From Planctomycetota bacterium (lineage in GTDB: Bacteria; Planctomycetota; Planctomycetia; Pirellulales; PALSA-1355), in contig QQVE01000067.1 in NCBI GenBank assembly GCA_003389325.1, forward strand, positions 1 to 63,688: DNA of 63,688 nucleotides, in the 5' to 3' direction. The stretch's first letter is position 1, and every line of letters starts with the position of its first letter. The notes beneath the pieces are model-generated. The model made no database searches. It had not been told where the DNA came from and saw only the letters and a program-made list of their open reading frames with translations. Below are positions 23,980-32,372 of the stretch, one piece after another. Made by a program: the position numbers and the translations under genes.

Positions 23980-25365
23980 GTGAAAGAAATGAACCGCATT
24001 GAGGGCGTTGCCAGCGAGGCCGCCATTCTGGTCGGCGTCGTGCTGCCGGACCAGGAAGTGCACGGCGATCCGCTGGAAGAGTTGGAAGGCCTGGCCACGA
24101 CGGCCGGATCGCACATCGTGGGCCGCTTGACCCAACGCCGCGCGTCGCCCGACATGACGACCTATCTCGGCAAGGGAAAGGTCGACGAGCTGCGCGATCT
24201 GGCCTCGGCGAACGACGCCGACGTGATCCTCTTCGACAACGATCTTACGCCCGCCCAGACGCGCAACCTGGAAGTGGCCACCGGCGTCAAGGTGCTCGAC
24301 CGCAGCGAGCTGATTCTCGACATCTTCGCCAGCCGCGCCCAAACCCACCAGGCCCGCCTGGCCGTAGAGTTGGCGCAGTTGCAGTACTCGCTGCCGCGGC
24401 TGAAGCGGATGTGGACCCACTTGTCGCGGCTCAAGATGGGCATCGGCATGCGTGGCCCGGGTGAAAAGCAGTTGGAAGTCGACCGCCGTCTGGTCGAGAA
24501 GCGCATTGCCGACCTGCGCCACGAGCTCAAGGTGATCGAGCAGCGCAAGGAGCGCGAGGTGGCCGGCCGCAGCGACCGGATGACGGTCTCACTGGTCGGC
24601 TACACCAACGCCGGCAAGAGCACGCTGCTCAACAAGTTGACTGGCGCCGACGTGCCGGCCGAAAACCGGCTGTTTGCCACGCTCGACACCCGCACCCGGC
24701 GGTGGCAGTTGCCCGGCTGGGGACCGGTGTTATTGAGCGACACGGTCGGATTCATTCGCGACCTGCCTCACCATTTGATCGCCAGCTTCAAGGCCACGCT
24801 CGAGGAATCGCGGCAGGCCGACCTGCTGCTGCACGTGGCCGACGCCAGCAACCCCGCGGCGCTCGAGCAGATCGGCGTCGTGTACAAGGTGCTCGGCGAG
24901 ATCGGCATCCAGGCCAAAGACACCATCCTGGTGCTCAACAAGGCCGACGTCGCCTCGCGCGGGCAGTTGGCCGCCATCATGTCCCGCTATCCGAACGCGC
25001 TATCGATTAGCGCGCACACCGGTCAGGGCGTCGACCGGCTGGCTGCCGCCGTGAGCCAGGCGCTTTCGCACGGCTTTCTGGACGTCGACGTGGAAACGGG
25101 CGTCGAGAACGGACGCCTGTTGGCCATGTTGTCCAACCACGGCGAAGTGCTCTCCAAGCGATATACCGACACGCGCGTGATCGTCCACTGCCGCATCCCG
25201 GAACGGGCCCTGGGGCACTTGCGCGCTTCGGACGCCGAGATCCGCCCGCACCGCCGCCCCGGCCAGACGCCGGGTGGCAACGGCACGGACAACGGCTCGG
25301 CGGTGTACCACTCGCCGTCTGCCTCGACGACCACAAATGGCACGCCCGACGGTTCGGTGTCGTAG
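23980..25365 (+). CDS. hflX: GTPase HflX
   Basis: This 461-residue ribosome-associated GTPase is known for splitting stalled or heat-damaged ribosomes. The N-terminal HflX domain contains TYLGKGKVDEL and DRSELILDIFASRAQTHQAR, then a coiled region with GIGMRGPGEKQLEVDRR. The GTPase domain has GYTNAGKSTLLN (G1, about residue 207), DTVGFIRDLP (G3) and LNKAD (G4). A C-terminal tail of about 50 residues is low-complexity. GTG 23980 has GGAGG 12 nt upstream; ATG 23989 is an alternative. The hflX gene follows rsgA by 187 nt, pairing two ribosome GTPases. Confidence 0.92.
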   Translation: MKEMNRIEGVASEAAILVGVVLPDQEVHGDPLEELEGLATTAGSHIVGRLTQRRASPDMTTYLGKGKVDELRDLASANDADVILFDNDLTPAQTRNLEVATGVKVLDRSELILDIFASRAQTHQARLAVELAQLQYSLPRLKRMWTHLSRLKMGIGMRGPGEKQLEVDRRLVEKRIADLRHELKVIEQRKEREVAGRSDRMTVSLVGYTNAGKSTLLNKLTGADVPAENRLFATLDTRTRRWQLPGWGPVLLSDTVGFIRDLPHHLIASFKATLEESRQADLLLHVADASNPAALEQIGVVYKVLGEIGIQAKDTILVLNKADVASRGQLAAIMSRYPNALSISAHTGQGVDRLAAAVSQALSHGFLDVDVETGVENGRLLAMLSNHGEVLSKRYTDTRVIVHCRIPERALGHLRASDAEIRPHRRPGQTPGGNGTDNGSAVYHSPSASTTTNGTPDGSVS

Positions 25366-25384
25366 CCGTTGAGCGAAACCGCCA

Positions 25385-25413
25385 CTGTCGCGCGAAGCCC
25401 TCTGGCGTATATT
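25385..25413 (+). promoter_or_regulatory. Promoter placed for a leaderless SDR transcript
   Basis: TATATT (25408-25413) is followed by exactly 6 nt and then ATG 25420, so transcription is predicted to begin at the A of the start codon. The -35 candidate CTGTCG (25385-25390, 17 nt upstream) is weak. No ribosome binding site precedes the ATG, which fits a leaderless mRNA. Confidence 0.4.
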
Positions 25414-25419
25414 GGCCGC

Positions 25420-26208
25420 ATGGCACGACGCGAGATCGACGGCATACGCGGAATTTTGACAGGCGCATCAAGCGGCATCGGACAGGCGCTCGCGCGCGAG
25501 CTCGCGCTATCGGGCGCCCAGTTGGTGATCGTCGCCCGACGTGCCGAACGGCTCGAAGCGCTCGCCCAAGAGTTGCACGACGCTCCCGGCCGCGTCGAAT
25601 GCGTCCCCGGCGACATCACCCTCGACCAAACGCGGACAGCCGCCATCGAGCGGGCCCGCGACGCATTTGGCGGGCTCGACCTCGTGGTGAACAACGCAGG
25701 CACGGGTGCCATGGGACAGTTCGCCGAGACCGCGCCCGAGCGGTTGCGGCAGGTGATGGAGTTGAACTTCTTCGCCGCGGCCGAACTCACGCGCAGCGCG
25801 TTACCCCTGTTGGTCGAGGGCCGGCATCCGATCGTCGTGAACGTCAGCTCCGTGCTGGGGCACCGCGGCGTGCCGGGCTACTCGGAGTACTGCGCGAGCA
25901 AGTTCGCCATGCAGGGGCTGAGCGAGTCGTTGCGGGCCGAGTTTGCGCCGCTCGGCATCGATCTCTTGGTCGTCAGCCCCGGCCGTACCGAGACAGAGTT
26001 TTTCGACTCGGCAATCGGCGCGCAGGGACGCCCCTGGAAAGAGCTACCGACGATGACCCCTGAGGCCGTCGCCCGGCAAATCGCGTGGGCAATTCGGCGA
26101 GGCAAGCACGAGATCGTGATCAGCCGGGGCGGCAAGCTGCTGGTGTGGAGCAGCCGATTATTCCCCGGCGTGCTCGACTGGGTCTTGGCCCGCCAGACGG
26201 GGAAATGA
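25420..26208 (+). CDS. Short-chain dehydrogenase/reductase
   Basis: A 262-residue classical SDR. The nucleotide-binding loop is GILTGASSGIGQAL (TGxxxGxG), then LDLVVNNAGTGAMG (NNAG), and the catalytic set S (NVSSVLG), Y and K in YSEYCASKFAM. A basic IVARRAERL after beta-2 suggests NADP(H). The substrate is unknown. ATG 25420 is preferred; a TTG at 25369 would add 17 residues with no ribosome binding site. The C-terminus has a hydrophobic stretch (LLVWSSRLFPGVLDWVLA) that may sit on a membrane. Confidence 0.88.
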   Translation: MARREIDGIRGILTGASSGIGQALARELALSGAQLVIVARRAERLEALAQELHDAPGRVECVPGDITLDQTRTAAIERARDAFGGLDLVVNNAGTGAMGQFAETAPERLRQVMELNFFAAAELTRSALPLLVEGRHPIVVNVSSVLGHRGVPGYSEYCASKFAMQGLSESLRAEFAPLGIDLLVVSPGRTETEFFDSAIGAQGRPWKELPTMTPEAVARQIAWAIRRGKHEIVISRGGKLLVWSSRLFPGVLDWVLARQTGK

Positions 26209-26224
26209 ACGTCCCGGCGGCCTG

Positions 26225-26253
26225 CTGACACGGGCATTTCTTTGCGTTATTCT
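26225..26253 (+). promoter_or_regulatory. Promoter of the Gfo/Idh/MocA gene
   Basis: CTGACA (26225-26230) and TATTCT (26248-26253) are 17 nt apart. Transcription should begin near 26260; GAAGGAGC lies just before ATG 26314. Confidence 0.55.
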
Positions 26254-26313
26254 AGAAGTTCGTCCCCAACCCACCCCGACTAGCCAACCCTCCGAGTCGA
26301 AGGAGCTCCGTTC

Positions 26314-27771
26314 ATGTCGAAGCGCAATCGCCGTCAGTTTCTTGAGGATTCGATGTTCGCGGCTGCGGCCGCTGTCGCGGCCGGTTCGGCCAACCAGGTA
26401 TTTGCGGCCGAAGAGAAGCAGTCCAAAAGCCCCAACGAGAAGCTGGGCGTAGCCGTCGTGGGTTGCGGCGGCCGCGGCGGTAGTCACCTGGGAGCCTTCT
26501 CCACGCGCGACGACACCGAAGTGCTGTACGTCGTCGACGTCGACGACAACCACGCCAAGCAGCGTGCCAGCTTCGTCAAGAGCAAGCAAGGCCGCGAGCC
26601 GAAGATGGCCACCGACATGCGCGAGGCGTTCGACGACAAGAGCGTCGACATCGTCACCACGGCCACGCCCAACCACTGGCATTCGCTGGTGAGCATCTGG
26701 GCCATCCAAGCCGGCAAGGACGTTTATGTCGAGAAGCCCGTGAGCCACAACGTGAGCGAAGGCCGCCGCGTCGTCGAAGCGGCCCGCAAGTACAACAAGA
26801 TGTGCCAGACCGGCACGCAGAGCCGCTCCAACCCCGGCATGCGTGAAGCGATGCAGTACATCCACGACGGCAAGATCGGCAAGGTGAAGGTCTCGCGCGG
26901 CCTGTGCTACAAGCGCCGTCCGACGATCGGTGCACTGGGCGAATACCCCATTCCGCCGGGCGTCGACTACGACCTGTGGCTCGGTCCCGCGCAGTACGCT
27001 CCGCTGACGCGTCCCCGCTTTCACTACGACTGGCACTGGCAGTTCCCCTACGGCAACGGCGACCTGGGCAACCAGGGTATCCACCAGATGGATCTCTGCC
27101 GCTGGGCCCTCGGCGCCGATCAGGTGAGCGACTGGGTGCTCAGCTACGGCGGACGTTTGGGCTACGAAGATGCCGGCGACACGGCCAACACCCAGATGGT
27201 CATCCACGGCTTCGGCGACCAGGCCCTGGTATTCGAAGTGCGCGGGCTGGTGACCGATAGCTACAAGGGCGCCAACGTGGGCATCATCGTCGAAGGCACC
27301 GACGGCTACGTCGTGATGACCAGCTACAACAGCGGGGCCGCCTTCGATCCCGACGGCAACAAGGTCAAGGAGTTCTCCGGCGGCGCCGATCACTACGGCA
27401 ACTTTGTCGACGCCGTGCGCAGCCGCGACTACAAGGACCTCAACGCCGACATCGAAGAGGGCCACCTCTCGAGCGCCCTGTGCCACCTGGGCAACATTTC
27501 GTACCAGTTGGGCGAACAGCTTCCCATTCCCGCAGTGCGCGAGCGGCTGCAAGGCCTCGAAACGCCCGAGCCGGTGCTCGAGACCTACAAGCGGTTCACC
27601 GACCACTTGGAGCACAACAAGATCGATCTCGAGAAGACCACGCTGGCCTGGGGACCGAACCTGGCGATCGATCCCAAGAAAGAAACATTCATCGGCAACG
27701 ACAAAGCCAATGCCAAGCTGACGCGCGACTACCGCAAGCCGTACGTCGTGCCGCCGGCCGGCCAGGTCTGA
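26314..27771 (+). CDS. Tat-exported Gfo/Idh/MocA family dehydrogenase
   Basis: This 485-residue protein has a twin-arginine signal (NRRQFLEDSMFAAAAAVAAG, cleavage near ANQVFAA), so it is exported folded with its cofactor. The Rossmann domain follows (LGVAVVGCGGRGGSHLGAF), then TATPNHWHSLVSIWAIQAGK and DVYVEKPVSHN with the conserved EKP lysine, and a C-terminal domain with GNQGIHQMDLCRWALGAD. It should oxidise or epimerise a sugar or inositol-type substrate with NAD(P). Exported members of this family are very common in planctomycetes. GGAGC precedes ATG 26314. Confidence 0.9.
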   Translation: MSKRNRRQFLEDSMFAAAAAVAAGSANQVFAAEEKQSKSPNEKLGVAVVGCGGRGGSHLGAFSTRDDTEVLYVVDVDDNHAKQRASFVKSKQGREPKMATDMREAFDDKSVDIVTTATPNHWHSLVSIWAIQAGKDVYVEKPVSHNVSEGRRVVEAARKYNKMCQTGTQSRSNPGMREAMQYIHDGKIGKVKVSRGLCYKRRPTIGALGEYPIPPGVDYDLWLGPAQYAPLTRPRFHYDWHWQFPYGNGDLGNQGIHQMDLCRWALGADQVSDWVLSYGGRLGYEDAGDTANTQMVIHGFGDQALVFEVRGLVTDSYKGANVGIIVEGTDGYVVMTSYNSGAAFDPDGNKVKEFSGGADHYGNFVDAVRSRDYKDLNADIEEGHLSSALCHLGNISYQLGEQLPIPAVRERLQGLETPEPVLETYKRFTDHLEHNKIDLEKTTLAWGPNLAIDPKKETFIGNDKANAKLTRDYRKPYVVPPAGQV

Positions 27772-27799
27772 TCGTCGCCGACCACCTTTGCGGTGCAGG

Positions 27800-28546
27800 A
27801 TGAACCCGGCCCGACCCGATCCTTCGCACTCATCGGGCGCGGCCGGTGCCTTTAGCGTATTGCTCGAGGACGACGCCGTGCTGGCCGTGGCCAAGCCCGT
27901 GGGCATCGCCACGCAGGCCCCGCGTGGCATCGATAGCCTCGAAGCGCGCGTGCGCCGCTACCTGGCCGGCACCGCGGGCGACCCGGCAGACGTCTATCTG
28001 GGCATTCCGCATCGGCTCGACCGCCCGGTCTCCGGCGCGATCGTATTTGCCAAAACGCGTCGCGCCGCGCGGCAGCTTTCGCGGCAGTTCGAGCGGCGGC
28101 GTGTCGCCAAACGCTATTGGGCCTGCGTCGATCGGGCCATCGCCCCCGAGGCCGGTACGTGGACCGACTATCTCTACAAAGTCTACGGCCAGCCGCGGGC
28201 CGAGGTCGTCGACGCCTCGCACCCCGCAGGCCAGGAGGCCGTGCTGCACTATCGCACGATCGGCGCTCACGGCGGCGGTGCCTGGCTGGAGATCGAGCTC
28301 GAAACCGGCCGCACGCACCAGATTCGCGTGCAGTCCGCCTCGCGCGGGCACCCAATCCTCGGCGACGAGCTCTACGGATCACGCGTGACGTTCGGCCCCG
28401 CGGTCGACGATCCGCGCCAGCGTGCGATTGCGTTACACGCCCGCAGCCTGTCGTTCTACCACCCCACGACGAAGGAGCTCGTGACGATCGAAGCTCCGCT
28501 CAGTGAAGCCTGGCAGGCCCTCGCCCTCACCCCGCGGCACGCATAG
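27800..28546 (+). CDS. RluA-family RNA pseudouridine synthase
   Basis: A 248-residue single-domain enzyme. The catalytic motif GIPHRLDRPVSGAIVFAKT contains the essential aspartate after HRL. ELETGRTHQIRVQSASRGHP and ILGDELYG are further family signatures. It lacks the N-terminal S4 domain of RluC and RluD, so it is closest in architecture to RluA or TruC, which modify 23S rRNA or tRNA. ATG 27800 is taken as start; ATG 27788 (four more residues) is in frame too. It is 28 nt downstream of the dehydrogenase gene. Confidence 0.88.
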   Translation: MNPARPDPSHSSGAAGAFSVLLEDDAVLAVAKPVGIATQAPRGIDSLEARVRRYLAGTAGDPADVYLGIPHRLDRPVSGAIVFAKTRRAARQLSRQFERRRVAKRYWACVDRAIAPEAGTWTDYLYKVYGQPRAEVVDASHPAGQEAVLHYRTIGAHGGGAWLEIELETGRTHQIRVQSASRGHPILGDELYGSRVTFGPAVDDPRQRAIALHARSLSFYHPTTKELVTIEAPLSEAWQALALTPRHA

Positions 28547-28626
28547 CACTCGTGCCGGTGACGCCTTGTCCTGGTTGCCATGCTCGCCCTGGGCGAGCAT
28601 GCCTGCCGCGTGAATCTCCAAGGCTC

Positions 28627-30045
28627 TCACACGGCCACGCCGAGCGAATCCAGCAGGTTCCACAGCCACGGATGCGTCCAGGGATTCCACGTCGGATACG
28701 AGGCCGACATGACCGATGCCGCCAGCAGCAACAGGGCGATCCCGCGTCCCCAAATGCAGCACGCCATCCGCTCGGCGGCCGGCAACAGCGCCACGAGCCA
28801 TAGCGGAGCAAACCAGAACATCCAGCGAAAGCCGCTGGTCATGCCGCCATAGTTGCGATCCAACTCGGGCCTCGCCAGGTAGAACGTCAGACACACCAGC
28901 GACAACAAGCCAATAAACGCGGCCAGCTCCCCCTGCCCGCGTTGCCACCAGAGGTAGATCCCCCACACGCTCAACAGCCAGATGGGCGTGAGCGAAAAGA
29001 TGCCGTGGTGGCCGACCGTGGCATGCAGAACGTAGAGGGCCGCGGAGGGCTCGCCGCGATCGATGCCCACTGGATCGCGCCAGTAGCTGTCGCGCACTTT
29101 GCCGCCCCGCTCGTACGAATAGTCGTACCAATTGTCGGCAGGATCGGTTTCGCTGCGATGCATGTAGGGCGGCCGCAGGCTGCCGTGTGCCAGGTAATTA
29201 GTGCCGAAGAAGGCGGCCGCCACCAACACGGCCGGCGGGGCGAAGCCCACGAGCGTTTGCCGCGGGCACTTGTACAACAGCACGGCCGCTGTGAGCGCCG
29301 CCAGCGACAAGGCCGGCAGCTCGAACGTGACCGCTGCCGCCGAGAACAGCCCGGCGAGCACGAAGTAGCGCAGCCGCCGCTCGCCGTCGTACCAAATACG
29401 CACTAGCGCCCAAAGCACGATCACCGTGCACACCGCGGCCGGCAAGTGATTGTTGATCGCCACGGCGAACGTCGTCAGGAATGTGCCAAATGCGGCGCCG
29501 GAGAACATGAACAGCCGCGACCAGTCGCTCGTCCCCAGCCGCTCGGCCAGCAGGGCCAACACGCCGAAGTAGACCAACAGCGGCAAGACGTTGAACGTGA
29601 CCAGCATGAAGCGCCCCACCTCGTACGGGTAGTCGCCGAGCGTCGCGCCGGTGAGCCGGTTGATAAGCCAGTACTCGCCCGCCATGATCGTCGCGAACAG
29701 CGGGGGCTTGCTGGAATAGAGATGGGGCTTTCCATCCCACCCTTCGTGCTTAACCATGTCGATCGTGTCCCAGCCCCGCTCCTGGATCACGTCGTCGATC
29801 TGGTAGGTGCCCTGCTCGACCAGCGAGCGCACCGTGGCAAAGCGGCTGCGATCGTTGGCACTCAAGAAAGGGCGCTGCAGGGCCCAGTCCTTGCGGCCCT
29901 CGCGAAAACGCTGCTTTTCAATGGCGATCACGTCGACCGACGTGACGGCCATGATGCGGCCCAACATCGCGCCGGTCGACAGCGCGACCAGCAGCGCATA
30001 GACGCTCAAGCGCAGCGCGCGCGAAGGATCGCCGGCGTCGTTCAT
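28627..30045 (-). CDS. GT-C-like polytopic membrane protein
   Basis: This 472-residue protein has about eleven transmembrane helices and a first extracytoplasmic loop of about 100 residues that contains DGKPHLYSSKPPLFATIMAG. That loop pattern resembles the active-site loop of ArnT/PMT-like transferases, which use polyprenyl-phosphate sugars as donors, though I cannot name the acceptor. Its ATG overlaps the TGA of the upstream GT2 gene (ATGA at 30042-30045), so the two are coupled. With the flippase-like gene further upstream it forms a compact sugar transfer module. Confidence 0.65.
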   Translation of the reverse strand: MNDAGDPSRALRLSVYALLVALSTGAMLGRIMAVTSVDVIAIEKQRFREGRKDWALQRPFLSANDRSRFATVRSLVEQGTYQIDDVIQERGWDTIDMVKHEGWDGKPHLYSSKPPLFATIMAGEYWLINRLTGATLGDYPYEVGRFMLVTFNVLPLLVYFGVLALLAERLGTSDWSRLFMFSGAAFGTFLTTFAVAINNHLPAAVCTVIVLWALVRIWYDGERRLRYFVLAGLFSAAAVTFELPALSLAALTAAVLLYKCPRQTLVGFAPPAVLVAAAFFGTNYLAHGSLRPPYMHRSETDPADNWYDYSYERGGKVRDSYWRDPVGIDRGEPSAALYVLHATVGHHGIFSLTPIWLLSVWGIYLWWQRGQGELAAFIGLLSLVCLTFYLARPELDRNYGGMTSGFRWMFWFAPLWLVALLPAAERMACCIWGRGIALLLLAASVMSASYPTWNPWTHPWLWNLLDSLGVAV

Positions 30046-31019
30046 GGGGGAGTGGTCGTGCGGTCGGCGTGTTCGGTCGTGCGCTCGGCGATCGAATAGG
30101 TATCGGCGTCGCGCACCTGGTAGGCGGTGATCAGCTCGGCCAAAAAGCCCATCGACATCAACTGCGCGCCGAGCAACAACGCGCCCAGAGAATAAATCAC
30201 CGCGGGCCGCTGGTGCAAGGGTGTGATCTCCCAGCCGGGAATCGTGTGGCCCAGCACCCAGTTAACGGCCAGCGAAGCCAGGCCGAGAAACCCGAGCGAG
30301 AACGAGATCAACCCGATCGTGCCCAACAAGTGCTGCGGCCGCTGCCCGTAGCCGGTGAGAAACTTCACGGTCAAGAGATCGAGAAAGCCTTTCATGATCC
30401 GCCGCGCGCCGTACTTCGAGTGGCCGTACTGGCGCGGGCGATGATGGATCGATAGCTCACCCACCGAGAACCCTCGGGCAGCCGCCAAAACGGGAACGAA
30501 GCGGTGCAGCTCGCCGTACAACCGCACTTCGCCCAGTACGGCCCGGCGGTAACACTTCATGCCGCAATTGTGGTCGTGCAGCCGCACTCCGGTCAGGCGG
30601 CTTACCATCCAATTGAACACGCGCGAGGGCAGCACCTTGTGCCAGGGATCGTGCCGCACCTGCTTCCAGCCGCTCACGACGTCCAGCTCTTCGGACATCG
30701 CGGCCAGAAACCGCGGTATTTCGCGCGGGTCGTCCTGCAAGTCGGCGTCGAGTGTCATGACCAACTCGCCATGGGCACTGCGAAAGCCGGCCGACAGCGC
30801 TGCCGCTTTGCCGAAGTTGCGGCGAAAGCGAATGCCGCGCACGCGCGGGTCGGCCGCGGCCAGGCGGCGAATCTCGGTCCACGACCCGTCCTTTGAGCCG
30901 TCGTCGATGAAGATGATCTCGACGTCGTAGTCGCCGGCGCGGATCACGGCATCGAGCTCGGCATGCAATTGCTCGAGGCTTTCGCGCTCGTTGTATACGG
31001 GGATGACGATCGAGAGCAT
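30042..31019 (-). CDS. GT2 glycosyltransferase, polyprenyl-phosphate type
   Basis: This 325-residue protein has the GT-A fold of the DPM1/ArnC/GtrB group. MLSIVIPVYNERESLEQLH starts the nucleotide-binding half. IIFIDDGSKDGSW (aspartates near 39-40) and TLDADLQDDPREIP (DxD at 91-93) bind the metal and nucleotide sugar. Two C-terminal transmembrane helices (about residues 235-260 and 270-295) anchor it. It should transfer a sugar to undecaprenyl phosphate on the cytoplasmic face. It is coupled by a 4-nt overlap to the GT-C gene and lies 47 nt downstream of the flippase-like gene. Confidence 0.85.
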   Translation of the reverse strand: MLSIVIPVYNERESLEQLHAELDAVIRAGDYDVEIIFIDDGSKDGSWTEIRRLAAADPRVRGIRFRRNFGKAAALSAGFRSAHGELVMTLDADLQDDPREIPRFLAAMSEELDVVSGWKQVRHDPWHKVLPSRVFNWMVSRLTGVRLHDHNCGMKCYRRAVLGEVRLYGELHRFVPVLAAARGFSVGELSIHHRPRQYGHSKYGARRIMKGFLDLLTVKFLTGYGQRPQHLLGTIGLISFSLGFLGLASLAVNWVLGHTIPGWEITPLHQRPAVIYSLGALLLGAQLMSMGFLAELITAYQVRDADTYSIAERTTEHADRTTTPP

Positions 31020-31066
31020 CGCAAAGTCGGTTTACGGAGTCGGCGGAGCGGGCGGCCGGTCGCGGT

Positions 31067-32062
31067 CTATTCCGGCGCGTTGGAATGCGCTTCGGTCCGC
31101 TTCAGCCAGCCCGAGGCGAGCCGCGGCATGCGGCGCCATCCCGCTACATACAAGATAATTGAAACCGACAGCTCCGACACGACTAGCACCAGGCGGTAAA
31201 TAATCGTGGAAACAATGGCCATGCTTTCGCCATATACCGGTTCGATCAATTGTGCCGACACCCATTCGCGTACAGCCAGACCCCCGGGAATCTGCGAGAG
31301 AAACCCGGCCACGACCGACAGGGCCACGGCCGCCGTGTTGAGCGGGAGCTCGGCGAAGGGTCCGGCCTCGGTCGCCCCCAGCCCGCGCAGCGTGGCCCAC
31401 AGGCTCGCGCCTTGCATCAGCCAGCCGAAGGCGATACCGGCCCAGCCCACCGCGAGCATGCTCCAACTGATCTGGCGAAACTTGGCGCCCGCGGTGGCGT
31501 TGAGCCGGGTGACGCGCAGGGTGCGCAGCAGAAACTCGAACAACAGCGGCATCGTCGGCGCGCCGAGCAAGATCACCGAGCCGGCCGCCGTGGCGATCAA
31601 CAGCGTCTGGTGGGTCTGCCAGATCAGCAGCACCATGGCCGAAATCGCGGCGCCCACGGCCAGCATCGTAAACGTTTCGAAGAATACGCTGGCGGCCACG
31701 ATCGTGTTTTCCACCTGGCCGGTGGTCAGCAGCATGCGCCGCAACAGAATGACCATCCACTTGCCGGGCACGTATTTGCCGAGCTGCGAAATGTAGTAGG
31801 CCCGCACGGCTTCGCCGGCCGCGGCCTGCTGGTCGGTGCGCAACAGCACCCGGTGCCAGAACAGGGCCGAGGGCAGGATACCCAGCAGGTACAGCAACCC
31901 CGAAACGACCAGCCAGCCTGGCTCGACGTCCCACACGTGCTGGCTGAGCTGCGAGCGCCCGCTCTCCAGCGCACGGTAGATGGCCCAGCACAAGACGCCG
32001 AATACGGCCAGCTTGACCGCCAGGATCAGCCAACCGGTCCAACGTTTCTTCGGGGCGCTCAC
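31067..32062 (-). CDS. Flippase-like membrane protein (LPG_synthase_TM / UPF0104)
   Basis: This 331-residue protein has about eight transmembrane helices and resembles the membrane domain shared by lysylphosphatidylglycerol synthases and the AglD-like proteins. Diagnostic pieces are YYISQLGKYVPGKWMV near residue 90 and GGLAVREWVSAQLIEP near 265. Members are thought to move lipid-linked compounds across the membrane. The start is GTG 32062 (MSAPKKRWTG). It is the first gene of the flippase, GT2, GT-C run, which suggests it flips the polyprenyl-phosphate sugar. Confidence 0.8.
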   Translation of the reverse strand: MSAPKKRWTGWLILAVKLAVFGVLCWAIYRALESGRSQLSQHVWDVEPGWLVVSGLLYLLGILPSALFWHRVLLRTDQQAAAGEAVRAYYISQLGKYVPGKWMVILLRRMLLTTGQVENTIVAASVFFETFTMLAVGAAISAMVLLIWQTHQTLLIATAAGSVILLGAPTMPLLFEFLLRTLRVTRLNATAGAKFRQISWSMLAVGWAGIAFGWLMQGASLWATLRGLGATEAGPFAELPLNTAAVALSVVAGFLSQIPGGLAVREWVSAQLIEPVYGESMAIVSTIIYRLVLVVSELSVSIILYVAGWRRMPRLASGWLKRTEAHSNAPE

Positions 32063-32181
32063 GTAGCTTGCTCTACGAAACTGGGAAACGGCTCAGCGAG
32101 CGCGGCTGGATCCTTACGAGCCCGCGCGTGTTTGATCGGCCGGACGGCGTTCGGAAAGTCTCGGGCGATGAAAGCCCGCGT

Positions 32182-32210
32182 ATTGTGTCGGCCGGGGCGT
32201 GCTGGCACAA
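32182..32210 (-). promoter_or_regulatory. Possible promoter of the flippase-GT2-GT-C operon
   Basis: On the minus strand TTGTGC (32210-32205) and CACAAT (32187-32182) are 17 nt apart. The match is partial. It lies in the 310-nt gap 32063-32372, which otherwise holds no convincing gene. Confidence 0.35.
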
Positions 32211-32298
32211 GACGAATCGAGCCGGCCAGCCGGGCGAATCGCATGATTCATTGTAGCCGTTTGCCGCGGCCCGCGCGAGGCAGTGCCGCGACGCCACC

Positions 32299-32328
32299 TT
32301 TACCGGCGGCCGTTTGCCGGGCTAGGAT
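32299..32328 (+). promoter_or_regulatory. Possible promoter of the proline-rich protein gene
   Basis: TTTACC (32299-32304) and TAGGAT (32323-32328) are 18 nt apart, with the start near 32335 and CCGGAGAG before ATG 32373. Confidence 0.4.
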
Positions 32329-32372
32329 GACAGCGGCCCGCAAGCCCACTACCTGACCCGGAGAGTACGGAC

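Noticed and set aside
22659..24155. 498-residue minus-strand open frame opposite rsgA
   Set aside because: It is a shadow of rsgA in a GC-rich genome; no start site or family motif supports it.
26158..27930. 590-residue minus-strand open frame opposite the Gfo/Idh/MocA gene
   Set aside because: It mirrors a well-supported gene, and the translation is valine- and histidine-rich with no recognisable motif.
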